Source: Chitinophagaceae bacterium | GTDB lineage: Bacteria; Bacteroidota; Bacteroidia; Chitinophagales; Chitinophagaceae | Direction of reading: 5' to 3' | Assembly (NCBI GenBank): GCA_016719815.1 | Contig: JADJYK010000007.1 | Span: 1 to 64,000 of the forward strand | DNA: 64,000 bases | Shown: one piece after another, positions 1 to 9,663 of the stretch | Layout of the letters: each line of letters opens with the position of its first letter | Position numbering within the stretch: position 1 is the stretch's first letter | Notes under the pieces: generated by a model | The model's database searches: none | What the model was told of the DNA's origin: nothing | The model's input: only the letters and a program-made list of their open reading frames with translations | Program-made: the position numbers and the translations under genes

Positions 1-236
1 TTTACACCGCTCTTTATTCGATAATGAATAGTTTTTCTTATGACATGATGCCCCCATCCGCCATCTTGAATAATAACTCTTGAGCTTTGTTTCAATCCTC
101 TCTTCAACATATTATTTACAGCCTTATCAATATTTGTAGTTGTAAATCCTTCAACTTCATAATACTTATTTCCAACTTTAAAATCAGGACATTTCCCTTC
201 ATATTTTGTGCCCTTTAGTTGGCTGTTGTTAAAGAG
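1..236 (-). pseudogene. C-terminal nuclease domain of a polymorphic-toxin type protein (fragment, cut by window edge)
   Basis: A minus-strand frame is open from 236 to the window edge and is cut on its C-terminal side. It contains KCPDF, then GNKYYEVEGF, LKQSSRVIIQDGGW and HHVIRKTIHYRIKSG. This layout (a K..PDF..YYEVE block followed by LKQSSRVII) resembles the BECR/CdiA-CT group of RNase modules found at the ends of polymorphic toxins and of Bacteroidota phage or mobile-element head proteins. The family call is from memory of motifs and is an inference. The frame is closed upstream by TAG at 237-239. No ATG precedes the conserved part; the first in-frame ATG is near 110, too far in. No N-terminal delivery domain is visible, so this is a displaced toxin tip, a remnant, or a gene broken by an indel. 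An immunity gene, if any, would lie left of the window. Confidence 0.5.
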
Positions 237-248
237 CTAAGCTACATC

Positions 249-390
249 ACAACTCCTCTCCCCAACGTTACAACTTCTCTCCGCAACGTTACAACTTCTC
301 TCCGCAACATTACAACTCCCTTCCGAAACATTACAACTCCTCTCCGCAACTTTACAACTCCCCTCCGCAACGTTACAACTCCCGTCTGCC
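249..390. repeat. 21-bp tandem repeat, about 6.5 units
   Basis: Six consecutive 21-bp units start at 249, 270, 291, 312, 333 and 354, with a decayed seventh from 375. The core is CTCCGCAACGTTACAACT; differences are mostly at the central palindrome AACGTT (also AACATT, AACTTT) and in the pyrimidine run. Because 21 is a multiple of 3, the repeat stays open in several frames: TTPLRNV on plus and SCNVAER on minus, the latter ending at TAG 237. It fills the space between the epimerase stop and the toxin fragment. I regard the repeat-encoded peptides as non-genic. There are no unique spacers, so it is not CRISPR. Confidence 0.9.
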
Positions 391-415
391 CGGTTCCCTG
401 AATATCATCAAATCC

Positions 416-1333
416 TCAGAAAAAACTCTTCGCCGCCTCCTCCACTCCCGTATAGCGAAAGGCAAAACCGGTCTGCTGTATTTTTTTGGCACTTACGGTG
501 GCACTCTTCAGTACTTCAATGCTCATTTCGCCCAGCATCAGTTTTAATACAAATGCCGGCACGGGCAGGGTGATATAAAAACGTTTGCGGCTTTTGGCAA
601 TGGCCAGTATCAGTTGCCGGTTGGTAACCGGCTGCGGGGCCACCGCATTATACACACCGGCTACCTGTTCGTTTTCAATGGCATAGATAAACAACTGCAC
701 CAGGTCATCTATATGCACCCAGCTTACTACCTGCCTGCCGCTGCCCAGTACTGATGCCACGCCAAAGCGCAGCGGCTTTACAAACTCCTTCAATGCCCCG
801 CCTTTGTTGCTTAGCACAATACCAATGCGCAGCTTTGCCAGTCGTATACCTTTTGCGGTAAGGGCTTCGGTACTTTCTTCCCATTGCCGGCAGGTTTGCC
901 CCAGGAAATCGCTATACGGTGCCGCCTCTTCAGTAAACGGTGAGGGGTTGGGCACTTCCGGGTCGGGCCCGTACCAGCCAATGGCCGAGGCCGACACAAC
1001 GGCCTTTACCCTGTTGGGTATTTCGCTGAGTGCCTTAACCAGTAACTGTCCGCTCATTACCCGGCTGTCTGCAATTTCTTTTTTTCTTGTGGCCGTCCAT
1101 CGTTTGTCGGCAACACCGGCACCGGCAAGGTGTATAATATAATCCGCCTGGCTGATGGCATCTGCATCAATGGTTTGTTGCTCCACATTCCATTCTGCCC
1201 ACGACAGTTGTGCAGTGTTTGCTTCTTTCCTCTTGCGGCTCATCACAATTACATGATAGCCTTTGGCCAGCAGTGCATCCGTAAGTGCCCTGCCCACCAT
1301 GCCTGTGCCGCCTGTAATCAGTACTTTTTTCAT
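416..1333 (-). CDS. TIGR01777 family NAD(P)-binding epimerase/oxidoreductase
   Basis: A 305-residue extended SDR protein of the TIGR01777 (YfcH-like) family. The N-terminal Rossmann signature TGGTGMVGRAL binds NAD(P), and HLAGAGVADKRW (about residues 69-80) is the family hallmark after the second strand. ASAIGWYG carries the active-site region with the YG pair, and SWVHIDDLV lies in the C-terminal half. Length and both ends match the family. The substrate is unknown in most bacteria; homologues are annotated as nucleoside-diphosphate-sugar epimerases without proof. It appears monocistronic, with a TAACTTTA sequence shortly before the ATG that resembles a Bacteroidota -7 box. No truncation is seen. 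Confidence 0.9.
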   Translation of the reverse strand: MKKVLITGGTGMVGRALTDALLAKGYHVIVMSRKRKEANTAQLSWAEWNVEQQTIDADAISQADYIIHLAGAGVADKRWTATRKKEIADSRVMSGQLLVKALSEIPNRVKAVVSASAIGWYGPDPEVPNPSPFTEEAAPYSDFLGQTCRQWEESTEALTAKGIRLAKLRIGIVLSNKGGALKEFVKPLRFGVASVLGSGRQVVSWVHIDDLVQLFIYAIENEQVAGVYNAVAPQPVTNRQLILAIAKSRKRFYITLPVPAFVLKLMLGEMSIEVLKSATVSAKKIQQTGFAFRYTGVEEAAKSFF

Positions 1334-1520
1334 AATTACGCTAAAGTTAACCCCTGGCCGGGTTTCGCAAAGGCGAAATTTTTAAAATTGCCTGCCCAAG
1401 GGCCCTGGCAAAAAAAAAGTAATTCCCAACCGGTTAAAGTCAATTCCTGTACACTAATCATAATATTCCCGGTTCATTCGCCATATTCTTTTATCTTGGG
1501 CATGAAAAGTTAATTATATC

Positions 1521-2443
1521 ATGAACAGTGTATTATCAGTAAATCAACTGTCAAAAAATTACGGCAGCGTAAGGGCACTTAATAATGTAAGTTTTGATGT
1601 GCCCCGCGGTAGTGTGTTTGGCATTCTTGGCCCTAACGGCAGCGGCAAAACCACCCTGTTGGGTATTATTATGGATGTGCTGAAAGCAAATCATGGCTCC
1701 TTTCTTTGGTTTGGTCAGCCGGGTTCAGCCGAACAAAGAAAAAGTATCGGAACACTGCTGGAAACCCCAACTTCTACCATTACCTCAGCGGACAAAAGAA
1801 CCTTGAAATATCAGCAGCAATTAAAGAAAAGGGCAAAGAAGATATACCCAAGGTATTAGAGTTGGTTAGCCTTACCCAACGCAAAGATTCAAAATTCAGC
1901 ACCTATTCTCTTGGCATGAAGCAGCGGCTTGCGATTGCCGCCACTCTGCTGGGCGACCCTGATATCCTGGTTTTTGACGAACCTACCAATGGCCTCGACC
2001 CGGCAGGCATCGCTGAAATAAGGCAATTGATTAAAGACCTGAGTAAAAAAGGAAAAACCATCATCATGGCCAGCCATATACTTGATGAGGTGGAAAAAGT
2101 TTGTACGCATGTGGCCATTTTGCAAAAAGGCGTTTTGAAAACCAACGGAACAGTTAGTGAGGTGTTATCCGGAACAGTCAGCAACAGGGTGGCCACTATT
2201 CAGTTAGAAATTGCTGCCGATGATCTCGCTGCACTTGAAACTGCCATCAGCCAGCTGACAGGATTCATCAGCGCAGCACAAGAAAACAACTCGCTGATAG
2301 CAGAACTCGAAGAGAGTGTGTCACCCGCTGCCGTCAATCAATATCTTTTTGACAAGGGTATTGTGTTAAGCCAGTTAAATCTGAAAAAAGCCTCACTGGA
2401 AAAGAGGTTTCTTGAAATTACAGGCACCAAAAGCGAACATTAA
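1521..2443 (+). CDS. ABC transporter ATP-binding protein (one frameshift)
   Basis: ATPase subunit of an ABC-2 type transporter, about 307 residues when restored. The Walker A GPNGSGKTTLL is in the first frame. The signature YSLGMKQRLAIAATL, Walker B ILVFDEPTNGLDP and the H-loop MASHILDEV are in the second frame. The two frames join at the C4 run 1765-1768: one missing C turns ...LLETP-NFYHYLSG into a run-on. The C-terminal ~80 residues are the variable domain of CcmA/NatA-like ATPases. The permease follows after 27 bp, so the two form an exporter operon. The substrate cannot be told. A 1-base assembly error explains the break better than gene decay, because both halves are fully conserved. 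Confidence 0.9.
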
Positions 2444-2470
2444 TTTACTGAAACAGAAATAAAATTTTTT

Positions 2471-3268
2471 ATGGTAAAGAACCTTAGAATTGAATGGATG
2501 AAGATAAAAAACTACCGGGTGTTCCAGGTATTCTCCGTTCTGTACATTGCCGGTATTTTGCTGATTATCTACATATTTTACAGGGTCTACATAGACCTCA
2601 TTGGGAACATACAAGAATCAGTAACCGGAGTACAAAGTGAAGGCAGTGACTTTTTCCGGTTGTTTGGGGCTGAGAACATCTGGCGCACTGTATGTTTTGC
2701 AACCAGTTTTCTGTTATACCTGCCGGGTATGATTATCATTAACCTCTTCATCAACGAAGTAAACTTTAAGACACACCGTCAGAATATAATTGATGGCTGG
2801 AAGAGAGAAACCTTTATCTACACAAAAATAGGCCTGATCATCTGCATGTCGCTGGCAATAACCGTAATGAACTTAATCGCAACACTTATTATGGCCAGTG
2901 TTACAGGTACGTCTTTTTCACTTGAAGGATCCTGGATGCTTGGGCTTTGCTTTGTACAATCTTTCATCTACCTGATGTTTGCACTTTTACTGGCCACACT
3001 TTTCAGGCGAAGCGGTATCGCCATTATTGTTTTCTTTATCTATGGCCTTTTACTTGAGTTTTTACTGATGTGGCTATTTGGAAAAATAATTCCCGGTTCA
3101 GAACATTTTCTTCCTTTACAGGTATCAGATTCATTATTGCCCTTTCCATTAGCAAAAGGGCTGTATAAAAACCTGCCCGGTGTAGAAGTAATGTTACCGG
3201 CCGCCATTGCTATTGCAGCATTATATATTTATTTCGCTGTGCGGAAATATAAATACGACGATCTGTAG
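2471..3268 (+). CDS. ABC-2 type transporter permease
   Basis: A 265-residue integral membrane protein with six predicted hydrophobic segments. The first is YIAGILLIIYIFY near residue 25, and the last, LPAAIAIAALYIYFAV, is close to the C-terminus. Segment five ends in a typical ABC-2 GLLLEFLLMW stretch. It is the membrane half of the exporter formed with the ATPase just upstream. A loop between segments one and two (about residues 45-75) faces outward. The gene ends just before a clear intrinsic terminator, so ATPase and permease are probably a two-gene operon. Similar pairs export peptides, lipids or drugs, and nothing here decides which. Confidence 0.85.
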   Translation: MVKNLRIEWMKIKNYRVFQVFSVLYIAGILLIIYIFYRVYIDLIGNIQESVTGVQSEGSDFFRLFGAENIWRTVCFATSFLLYLPGMIIINLFINEVNFKTHRQNIIDGWKRETFIYTKIGLIICMSLAITVMNLIATLIMASVTGTSFSLEGSWMLGLCFVQSFIYLMFALLLATLFRRSGIAIIVFFIYGLLLEFLLMWLFGKIIPGSEHFLPLQVSDSLLPFPLAKGLYKNLPGVEVMLPAAIAIAALYIYFAVRKYKYDDL

Positions 3269-3302
3269 AATAGAAATGATATAAATTTCCTGAATTTATT
3301 TT

Positions 3303-3329
3303 AAAGGTTAGCCGACGCTAACCTTTTTT
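3303..3329 (+). terminator. Intrinsic terminator of the ABC operon
   Basis: Perfect 10-bp stem AAAGGTTAGC / GCTAACCTTT with a CGAC loop, running into a T-rich stretch, 34 bp after the permease stop. Confidence 0.9.
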
Positions 3330-3391
3330 ATTATCACATCTGTTCACCAAAATAAAACTGCGGATTGAAAAAAGTACAAACAGGTAACCGT

Positions 3392-4665
3392 TCACCGCAC
3401 TGCTGTACTGCGGCTTGCCCCATAGCTGCTCCGGGTATTGTTTCCACCATGGTTTCTTTTTTTCAAAAACAGATTTGCCGGCTGATGCGCACCTTGTCGT
3501 TGCGGAACTGTTGCCACAGTTTGCGTAACCATTGCTTTACGTACTAAAAAAGGATGTTCGTGTATGACAGGTATTGTTTTGCCAATCAGCTTTTGAATAT
3601 CCTTCAGTTCTGTTTTTCCTCAGCACTGCAGAAAGAGATAGCTGTTCCGGCATTTCCTGCCCTGCCGGTACGGCCAATGCGGTGTACGTAGGTTTCAGGA
3701 ATATTTGGTAATTCAAAATTGAAGACATGGGTCAGCTCATCAATGTCTATTCCCCGGGCGGCAATATCAGTAGCCACTAACACACGGAGCGTTCCGTTTT
3801 TAAAATCAGACAGTGCATTTTGTCTTGCATTCTGAGATTTGTTACCATGTATGGCAGCAGCCGGTACATTATGCCGGTGCAAAATCTTCACCACTTTATC
3901 AGCACCATGTTTAGTACGGGTAAAGACCAATGCGGTTCTTATTTTCTTATCCTGCAACAAATGCATCAGCAATTCCGGTTTTTCCATCTTGCCAACATGA
4001 TAGAGACTTTGTTCAATCTTTTCAACTGTTGATGATGGAGGTGTTACTTCCACCTTCGAAGGATGCCTTAATAATTCATTTGCCAGTTTTTGAATCTCAG
4101 GCGGCATTGTAGCTGAGAAAAACAATGTTTGTCTTTTTGCAGGCAATTTTGCAATCACTTTTTTTACATCGTGAATGAATCCCATATCGAGCATACGGTC
4201 GGCCTCATCCAGTACGAATATCTGCAGCTGGTCAAGACGTATATAACCTTGCGCCATTAAATCTAACAAACGGCCGGGTGTAGCCACCAAAATATCGGCA
4301 CCTTTTTTTAATGCGTTGGTCTGATGCAATTGAGAGACACCACCAAAAACAACGGTGTGTCGGATACCGGTATACCTTCCATAAGCAGCAAAGCTTTCAT
4401 CAATTTGTATGGCCAGTTCCCTGGTTGGGGTAAGGATTAATACTTTGATGCCTGTAGCCAGCGGTTTTTGCTGATACAGTAACTGCAAAATTGGAATGGC
4501 AAAAGCTGCTGTTTTTCCCGTGCCGGTTTGGGCACAGCCCAGCAGGTCTTTTTGTTGCAATACCAGCGGAATAGCCTTTTGCTGAATGGGTGTTGGAATA
4601 GTGTAACCTTCTGTGGCTAATGCCTTAAGAATAGGTTCTATCAATGATAATTTTGTAAAAGCCAT
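3392..4665 (-). CDS. rhlE: DEAD-box ATP-dependent RNA helicase, RhlE type (frameshift near C-terminus)
   Basis: RNA helicase remodelling ribosomal or messenger RNA in the cytoplasm. The Q motif is followed by AQTGTGKTAAF (motif I), PTRELAIQ (Ia), TPGRLLDL (Ib), VLDEADRMLDMGF (II), FSATMP (III), VATDIAARGID (V) and HRIGRTGRAG (VI). The frame stops at 3604-3606 right after CSAEEKQN. Adding one T there (AAC-TTG) continues for about 70 residues as LKDIQKLIGKTIPVI, which is the RhlE continuation, and a basic tail to TGA at 3392-3394. The restored protein has about 424 residues. The stop therefore reflects a one-base deletion. It reads in the same direction as the dcw cluster but lies beyond its terminator, so it has its own promoter. 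Confidence 0.9.
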
Positions 4666-4889
4666 TATGGTTTTTAATTTTTATGGAGCTGGCAAAGACG
4701 TTGTAGTTTCTGAATCAGCGAAAGTTTTCTGTGTACCACCGGCTTACAACCTGCCGTGTCATTTATGTGGAGTAGGTTGCGAAGATAGGGTTTTATATTT
4801 TAGTGGAGGAAGCAGGAAGCAGAAGGCATCAATCATAACTAACAATTAACTGTTACGGCTCGCAATTAACTGCCTGCCAGCATAATAAA

Positions 4890-4914
4890 AAAACCCCCGG
4901 CAGGAATACCGGGG
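4890..4914 (-). terminator. Intrinsic terminator of the dcw cluster
   Basis: On the minus strand a 7-bp GC stem CCCCCGG / CCGGGGG with an 8-nt loop is followed by seven T residues. It lies about 130 bp beyond the restored ftsZ stop. The interval 4666-5041 otherwise shows no gene; it holds the rhlE 5' region and this terminator. Confidence 0.9.
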
Positions 4915-5041
4915 GAACAACTAAAAAACACCAGCTTTTAATGCTCAGTGCTGCCCGTCAGGACATTCAGGCGGGGTTTCATTGGAACGAACTTCCTTCA
5001 GCTGCGCCCGTGATGGTAAGACACAGCAATAAAGTATTTTC

Positions 5042-7064
5042 TTAGTCCGGGCTTTTTCCCGTCTAAGAATGTATTAATCCTACTTATCTGAATCTGGTTA
5101 TTATCGTCAGACTTGACCTCGTAATTGCTGTAGAAACTTTCAATATTGGAATTAGTATTGTATAATTCCATGTTGCGGCGGATATAAGCCGGCACAGTCT
5201 CAAACTCATTATTGGGGTCAGCAGCGTTAATATTGAACGATAAGTTTCTCAACTTATTCAGTCGTTCGGCTGCCCTACGTTTTTGCTCTTCGGTTTCGTT
5301 CTGCATCGCAGAATCCTCAACCTCGGTGGACAAAGGTGACTGAGCCTGATGGGCCAACGGCATATCCGCCGCAGGAATGTCGCTCTTTTCGACAAGCTGC
5401 ATTTTGCAAATCGAGGAGTTCTTCCTCTTCTTCGCTGGCAGCATTTTGTTCGAAAGAACCGGCTCTTCCACAGAAGTTTTTGAGGCAACGGCCTCTGCTT
5501 TTACTTCTGCATAGATATTGGACGGTCTGGCCAGATAGCCCCCTGATGCTGCAGACACCGGGGTCGTACCGCTAGCAGTACTATCTTCCCTGATACTGAA
5601 GATTAACTCAGCATCTGTTTCTTTAATAGCTGGGGATACGGAACCGATCGCTATCGGTTGAGGTACCGAATTTATACTATCGGTATTTATACTTATACCG
5701 TTTTTATCAACAGTAGTAGTACTAACAATTTCATTGGTAATATTACTTGGTAATTTTTCCTGTTCAATTGCATTAGCTGATTGATAATTCATATCAAGAT
5801 CCCAATGCACCACCACTGGCCCTTCGTCTTTTATATCGGAAAAATCAATTACCGGGGCACTAATCACCGGAAATTCTTCTACCAGTTTTGGCATCAGATA
5901 ATCATTGTCCGCAGCAGGCTTCACTTCAGCTTCCATCATCTGCATTTCTCTTTCAATAGCAGCCGGTGGTATAACTGCAAAAACAGATACAGGTTTTGCC
6001 TCTTCGGTTTTTTGAATTTCTGGTTGCCCCAGTACCATTACTATCTTTTCCTCCTTCTTCGGCTCTTCTTTCTTTACTACAGGTTTCTGGAATGGATCTT
6101 TATGTTCAAAACCTGTTGCTATTAATGTAATTCCAATCTTATCACCCAGGGTACTGTCATATCCCATACCAAGTATCACATCAGTATCATCGCCAGCTTG
6201 TGTAAGCAGATAGTTTTGTATCACTTCTACCTCATCCATAGTAAATTCATGTTCACCCTGAGCAGAATTAATATTGATGAGAATCCACTTAGCACCTTTA
6301 ATGTCATTATCATTCAATAATGGAGAGTTCAGCGCCTCTTCAATAGCTTTCTGCGCCCTGTTTTCTCCGGCGGCTTCTGCATTACCTAAGATTGCAACAC
6401 CACCATTACGCATGACTGTGCATACATCGGCAAAGTCAACATTAATCTGTCCTGTACTGTTAATTACATCAGTAATGCACTTCGCTGCAGTTGCCAATAC
6501 ATTGTCTGCTTTTTCAAACGCTTCACGCATTTTCAGGTTACCAAACTGATGCCTTAATTTATCATTGCTGATCACCAGCAGTGTGTCAACAAATTGCTTT
6601 AGATTTTTTATCCCCTCTTCAGCCTGTTGCTGCCTTTTCTTTCCTTCATAAGCAAAGGGTGTTGTTACAATTCCAACGGTAAGAATTCCAAGGTCACGGC
6701 AAATTTTTGCAATAATAGGTGCACCCCCTGTTCCGGTGCCTCCACCCATACCGGCAGTAATAAATGCCATCTTGGTATTCACTTCCAAAATTCGTCTTAT
6801 TTCTTCCAGTGACTCCTCGGTTGCCTGCCGTCCAATGTCAGGATTTGCACCTGCACCAAGGCCTTGCGTAAGATGTGGCCCCAGCTGAATTTTGTTTGGG
6901 ATACCGCAGAAAGCCAATGCCTGGGCATCAGTATTGCAAATAACAAAGTTTACACCATCAATCTGCTGGTTAAACATGTGGTTAACAGCATTGCCGCCGC
7001 CACCACCTACACCAATTACTTTCAGAATTGATGATTTATCTTTTGGCAAATCGAAATGAATCAT
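5042..7064 (-). CDS. ftsZ: Cell division protein FtsZ (frameshift in last codons)
   Basis: Tubulin-like GTPase that forms the Z ring. The GTPase domain is complete: GVGGGGGNAVNHM, the tubulin signature GGGTGTGGAP, and the T7 loop with NVDFADV. Then comes a Bacteroidota-type linker of about 300 residues. The start is placed at MIHFDLPKDKSS (7064), the family's usual N-terminus; an in-frame ATG at 7085 would add seven unusual residues. The conserved tail FLDGKKPD should be followed by TAA (5042-5044). An extra C at 5047/5048 instead reads KKPG and runs on to 4998. Two more indels that cancel out appear at about 5452 and 5403, converting an acidic QNAASEEEEELLD linker stretch into a basic one. 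Restored length is about 673 residues. Confidence 0.95.
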
Positions 7065-7177
7065 AGTCTTTAGTTTTTGCTTCATGGAGTACGATTCTGA
7101 AATCTCACATGATGAAGCGTTGATAAAATGGGTTAGTTAGTTTTATCTGAATACCTGTGATCCAGAAATGGGTTGCG

Positions 7178-8551
7178 TTATAAAGCTTTGTCTTCCTCTT
7201 CTTTGAACAAGTCAATGAGTTTGTCTTTGAACTTTCCCAGAAGCCAGTAAGATTTCTTCTCTTTGCCATCTTCATTTCACTTACTGCAATTTCAACATCT
7301 GCAACAGGCACTTCTTCTACAGTCTGCTTTAAACCTTGTGGCACTTCCACATTACGGAAATCTTTTTCAAACTGTTTGCGGTTATGCTCATAGTCGTCAT
7401 ATCCTTTTAGTATTAAACCTATGCAGGTTGAATAGGTAGGTTTGGCAAGTTCTTCAATATGTCCTGCTGCCAGGTGCTCATTAGGGAAGCCAATTCTTGC
7501 AGGCAAGCCTGTTACATATTCTGTCAGTTGGATAAGGTGCTTCAGTTGTGAGCCGCCACCGGTAAGAATGATACCACCGTTCAGCATCCTGTTTTCTAAT
7601 CCCACCTGTTTCAGATGATAGGTTACAAAATCCATGATCTCCTGCATTCTTGCCTGTATTATATTCGCCAGGTTCTTCACACTTATTTCTTTTGCCGGCA
7701 TACCCCTCAATCCTGGTATTGTAATATAGGCATTCGCTTTTGCCTCATTAGCCAAAGCACTGCCAAACTGCACTTTCATGGCTTCGGCTTGTGTTTTCAA
7801 AACACCTAAACCGGTTTTAATATCATTGGTTATGTTTTCACCTGCAAATGGAATAACAGCAGTATGCTTCAGTATACCTTCGTAAAACACAGCGAGGTCT
7901 GTTGTGCCGCCACCGATATCTACAATCGCAACACCAGCCTCTAAATCCTCTTGTCCCATTACAGCGGAAGATGAGGCAAGCGGCTGCAATACCAGATCCT
8001 TCGTATACAATCCGGATTTTTCAACACTGCGGTTAATATTGCGAATAGCATTTTTATCTCCGGTAATAATATGGAAGTTAGCACCAATCTTCACCCCGCC
8101 ATACCCAATCGGGTTTGGAATATTCTGGAAATTATCAACTGTAAATTCCTGTGGTATTACATCAATTATCTGATCTCCGGCAGGAATATATGTTTTTATA
8201 TTGGTCATCAACTAACTGATCTATTTCTTTCTGAGTTATTTCGTCATCTGTAGTTTGCCGCACAATGTCCCCACGGGTTTGTAAACTCTTAATGTGATGT
8301 CCGGCAGTACCCACATAAACTTCTTTCACTTCCAGGTCAGGATTAGACTGAAAGCAATTATCGAGGGCTGCCCTAATGGCTTTTATCGTTTCATCGATAT
8401 TAAGCACTTGTCCATGCTTAACCCCGTTGGAATTGGCTTTTCCAAAACCAAGTATCTCCAGTTTACCAAACTCGTTTTTCCGTCCGGCAATTACTGCAAT
8501 CTTGGTAGTTCCAATATCCAAGCCTACAATAATGGGTTGTTCGTTGTTCAT
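7178..8551 (-). CDS. ftsA: Cell division protein FtsA (two frameshifts)
   Basis: Actin-family ATPase that ties FtsZ to the membrane. It has the phosphate-1 motif GLDIGTTKIAVIAG, the SHS2 1C domain, phosphate-2 IVDIGGGTTDLAVF and the adenosine motif ILTGGGSQL. Two indels break it. An extra A in the run at 8193-8197 should be removed to give DQYKTYIPAGDQ. A base is missing near 7270; restoring it gives KKSYWLLGKFKDKLIDLF and a natural TAA at 7178-7180. That ending is an amphipathic basic helix, the expected FtsA membrane-targeting tail, whereas the uncorrected frame gives a nonsense tail to 7105. Restored length is 457 residues. ftsZ starts about 110 bp downstream. Confidence 0.93.
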
Positions 8552-8592
8552 AATTGGTTGTTTTTAGTTGTTGTTGTTTTTAATTCTTTGTT

Positions 8593-9663
8593 TTAGTTAT
8601 ATCCTCTGTTTGTCTCTTCAGCAGGCTGCTTAGCCGGCATTACAGCTTTCGGTATTTTCGCAGGAACTGGTTTGCTATTTTTGTTTTGCACAGGTTTGTC
8701 ATTTTTAACAGCTGGCTTATTGTCTGTTTCCATTGGCAAATCAGGAGTAACCACATCGGCAGAATCTGCTGCCAGTTTCAGCAGTGGCGGCAAATTGCGT
8801 ATCAATGTGTCATTGTTCGCCTCAGTTGACTGGCGCAGTAACATTTCGACATTCTTTCTCAGCTGCACAGAATCAACAACACCACCTCCCAATGTTTTTG
8901 AGGCAACCACCTGTCCTTTATAGCGTACATCAATAAGCCGGTATTTATTAAATCCTGTCTGGCTTAATACCTGTTTATAAAAAACCATCAGATGGTTAAA
9001 TTTTTTCACCACATTCGCACCATTCCCCAGCTTCACAATATGATTTCCAACCAGCGGAATCATTTCAAACTCTCGTTCACTATTAATATCAATCTGGGCT
9101 ACTTGTGCTAACCAGAAATTATCATTGTAAATGAATGTTGCCATATTCTTCACATCATTCAGTAAGGCACTATCTCCGGAATTCCATTTCGCTTTATCCG
9201 GAAAACCGGTAAACACGGGAACCCTGGCACTAAGTTTTTCAGACAAAGGCATTTTCTTTCCTGCACTGTCAATATAGAAAGAACTATTACCTGTTGTAAA
9301 CACTCTGGCCACCGGTTCTTTTTCTACAACATTTACATGAAGCACACCCTTATTATCAATATAAACTTCAGCTTCTTCAATCCATGTATTTCTCTCAAGA
9401 GATTGCTCCATATCATGCAATTTCAGAGCAGAAGCCAGCCGACCTTTTATTTTTCCACCGGCTGCTTTTTCCAGCATCAATTGAATATCGATCCTGTCAA
9501 CAAAGAAAATTTCTTTTGCTCCAATAATGTTTATCTGCACATCATTACACAATCCTTTCTTTTGCTTGTTGATTGCTGCAAGCAACAGAGTGAGCATACC
9601 TGCCCCAACAAGCAGCCAAACTGTAACAAAAAACACTTTCCGTATCGTAATCTTTTTACTCAA
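8593..9663 (-). CDS. ftsQ: Cell division protein FtsQ/DivIB
   Basis: Bitopic divisome protein, 356 residues. A single N-terminal membrane segment VFFVTVWLLVGAGMLTLLLA (about residues 10-29) is followed by a POTRA-type domain and the FtsQ beta domain, with VEKEPVARVFTTGNSS in the POTRA/beta junction. The last ~65 residues are low-complexity Lys/Pro-rich and outside the family core. FtsQ links FtsL to the early divisome in the periplasm. The start codon overlaps the murC stop by 4 bp, which implies translational coupling. No defect is seen. Its place between murC and ftsA is the standard one. Confidence 0.93.
   Translation of the reverse strand: MSKKITIRKVFFVTVWLLVGAGMLTLLLAAINKQKKGLCNDVQINIIGAKEIFFVDRIDIQLMLEKAAGGKIKGRLASALKLHDMEQSLERNTWIEEAEVYIDNKGVLHVNVVEKEPVARVFTTGNSSFYIDSAGKKMPLSEKLSARVPVFTGFPDKAKWNSGDSALLNDVKNMATFIYNDNFWLAQVAQIDINSEREFEMIPLVGNHIVKLGNGANVVKKFNHLMVFYKQVLSQTGFNKYRLIDVRYKGQVVASKTLGGGVVDSVQLRKNVEMLLRQSTEANNDTLIRNLPPLLKLAADSADVVTPDLPMETDNKPAVKNDKPVQNKNSKPVPAKIPKAVMPAKQPAEETNRGYN

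Noticed and set aside
249..390. CRISPR array
   Set aside because: Units are directly adjacent with no unique spacers and no cas genes in the window.
219..401. Plus-strand 60-codon frame made of TTPLRNV heptads
   Set aside because: It is only the translation of the 21-bp tandem repeat; no starts, homologues or other coding signs.
4998..5041. FtsZ C-terminal extension as encoded (KYFIAVSYHHGRS)
   Set aside because: The family end FLDGKKPD plus TAA is present one base out of frame, so the extension is a run-on.
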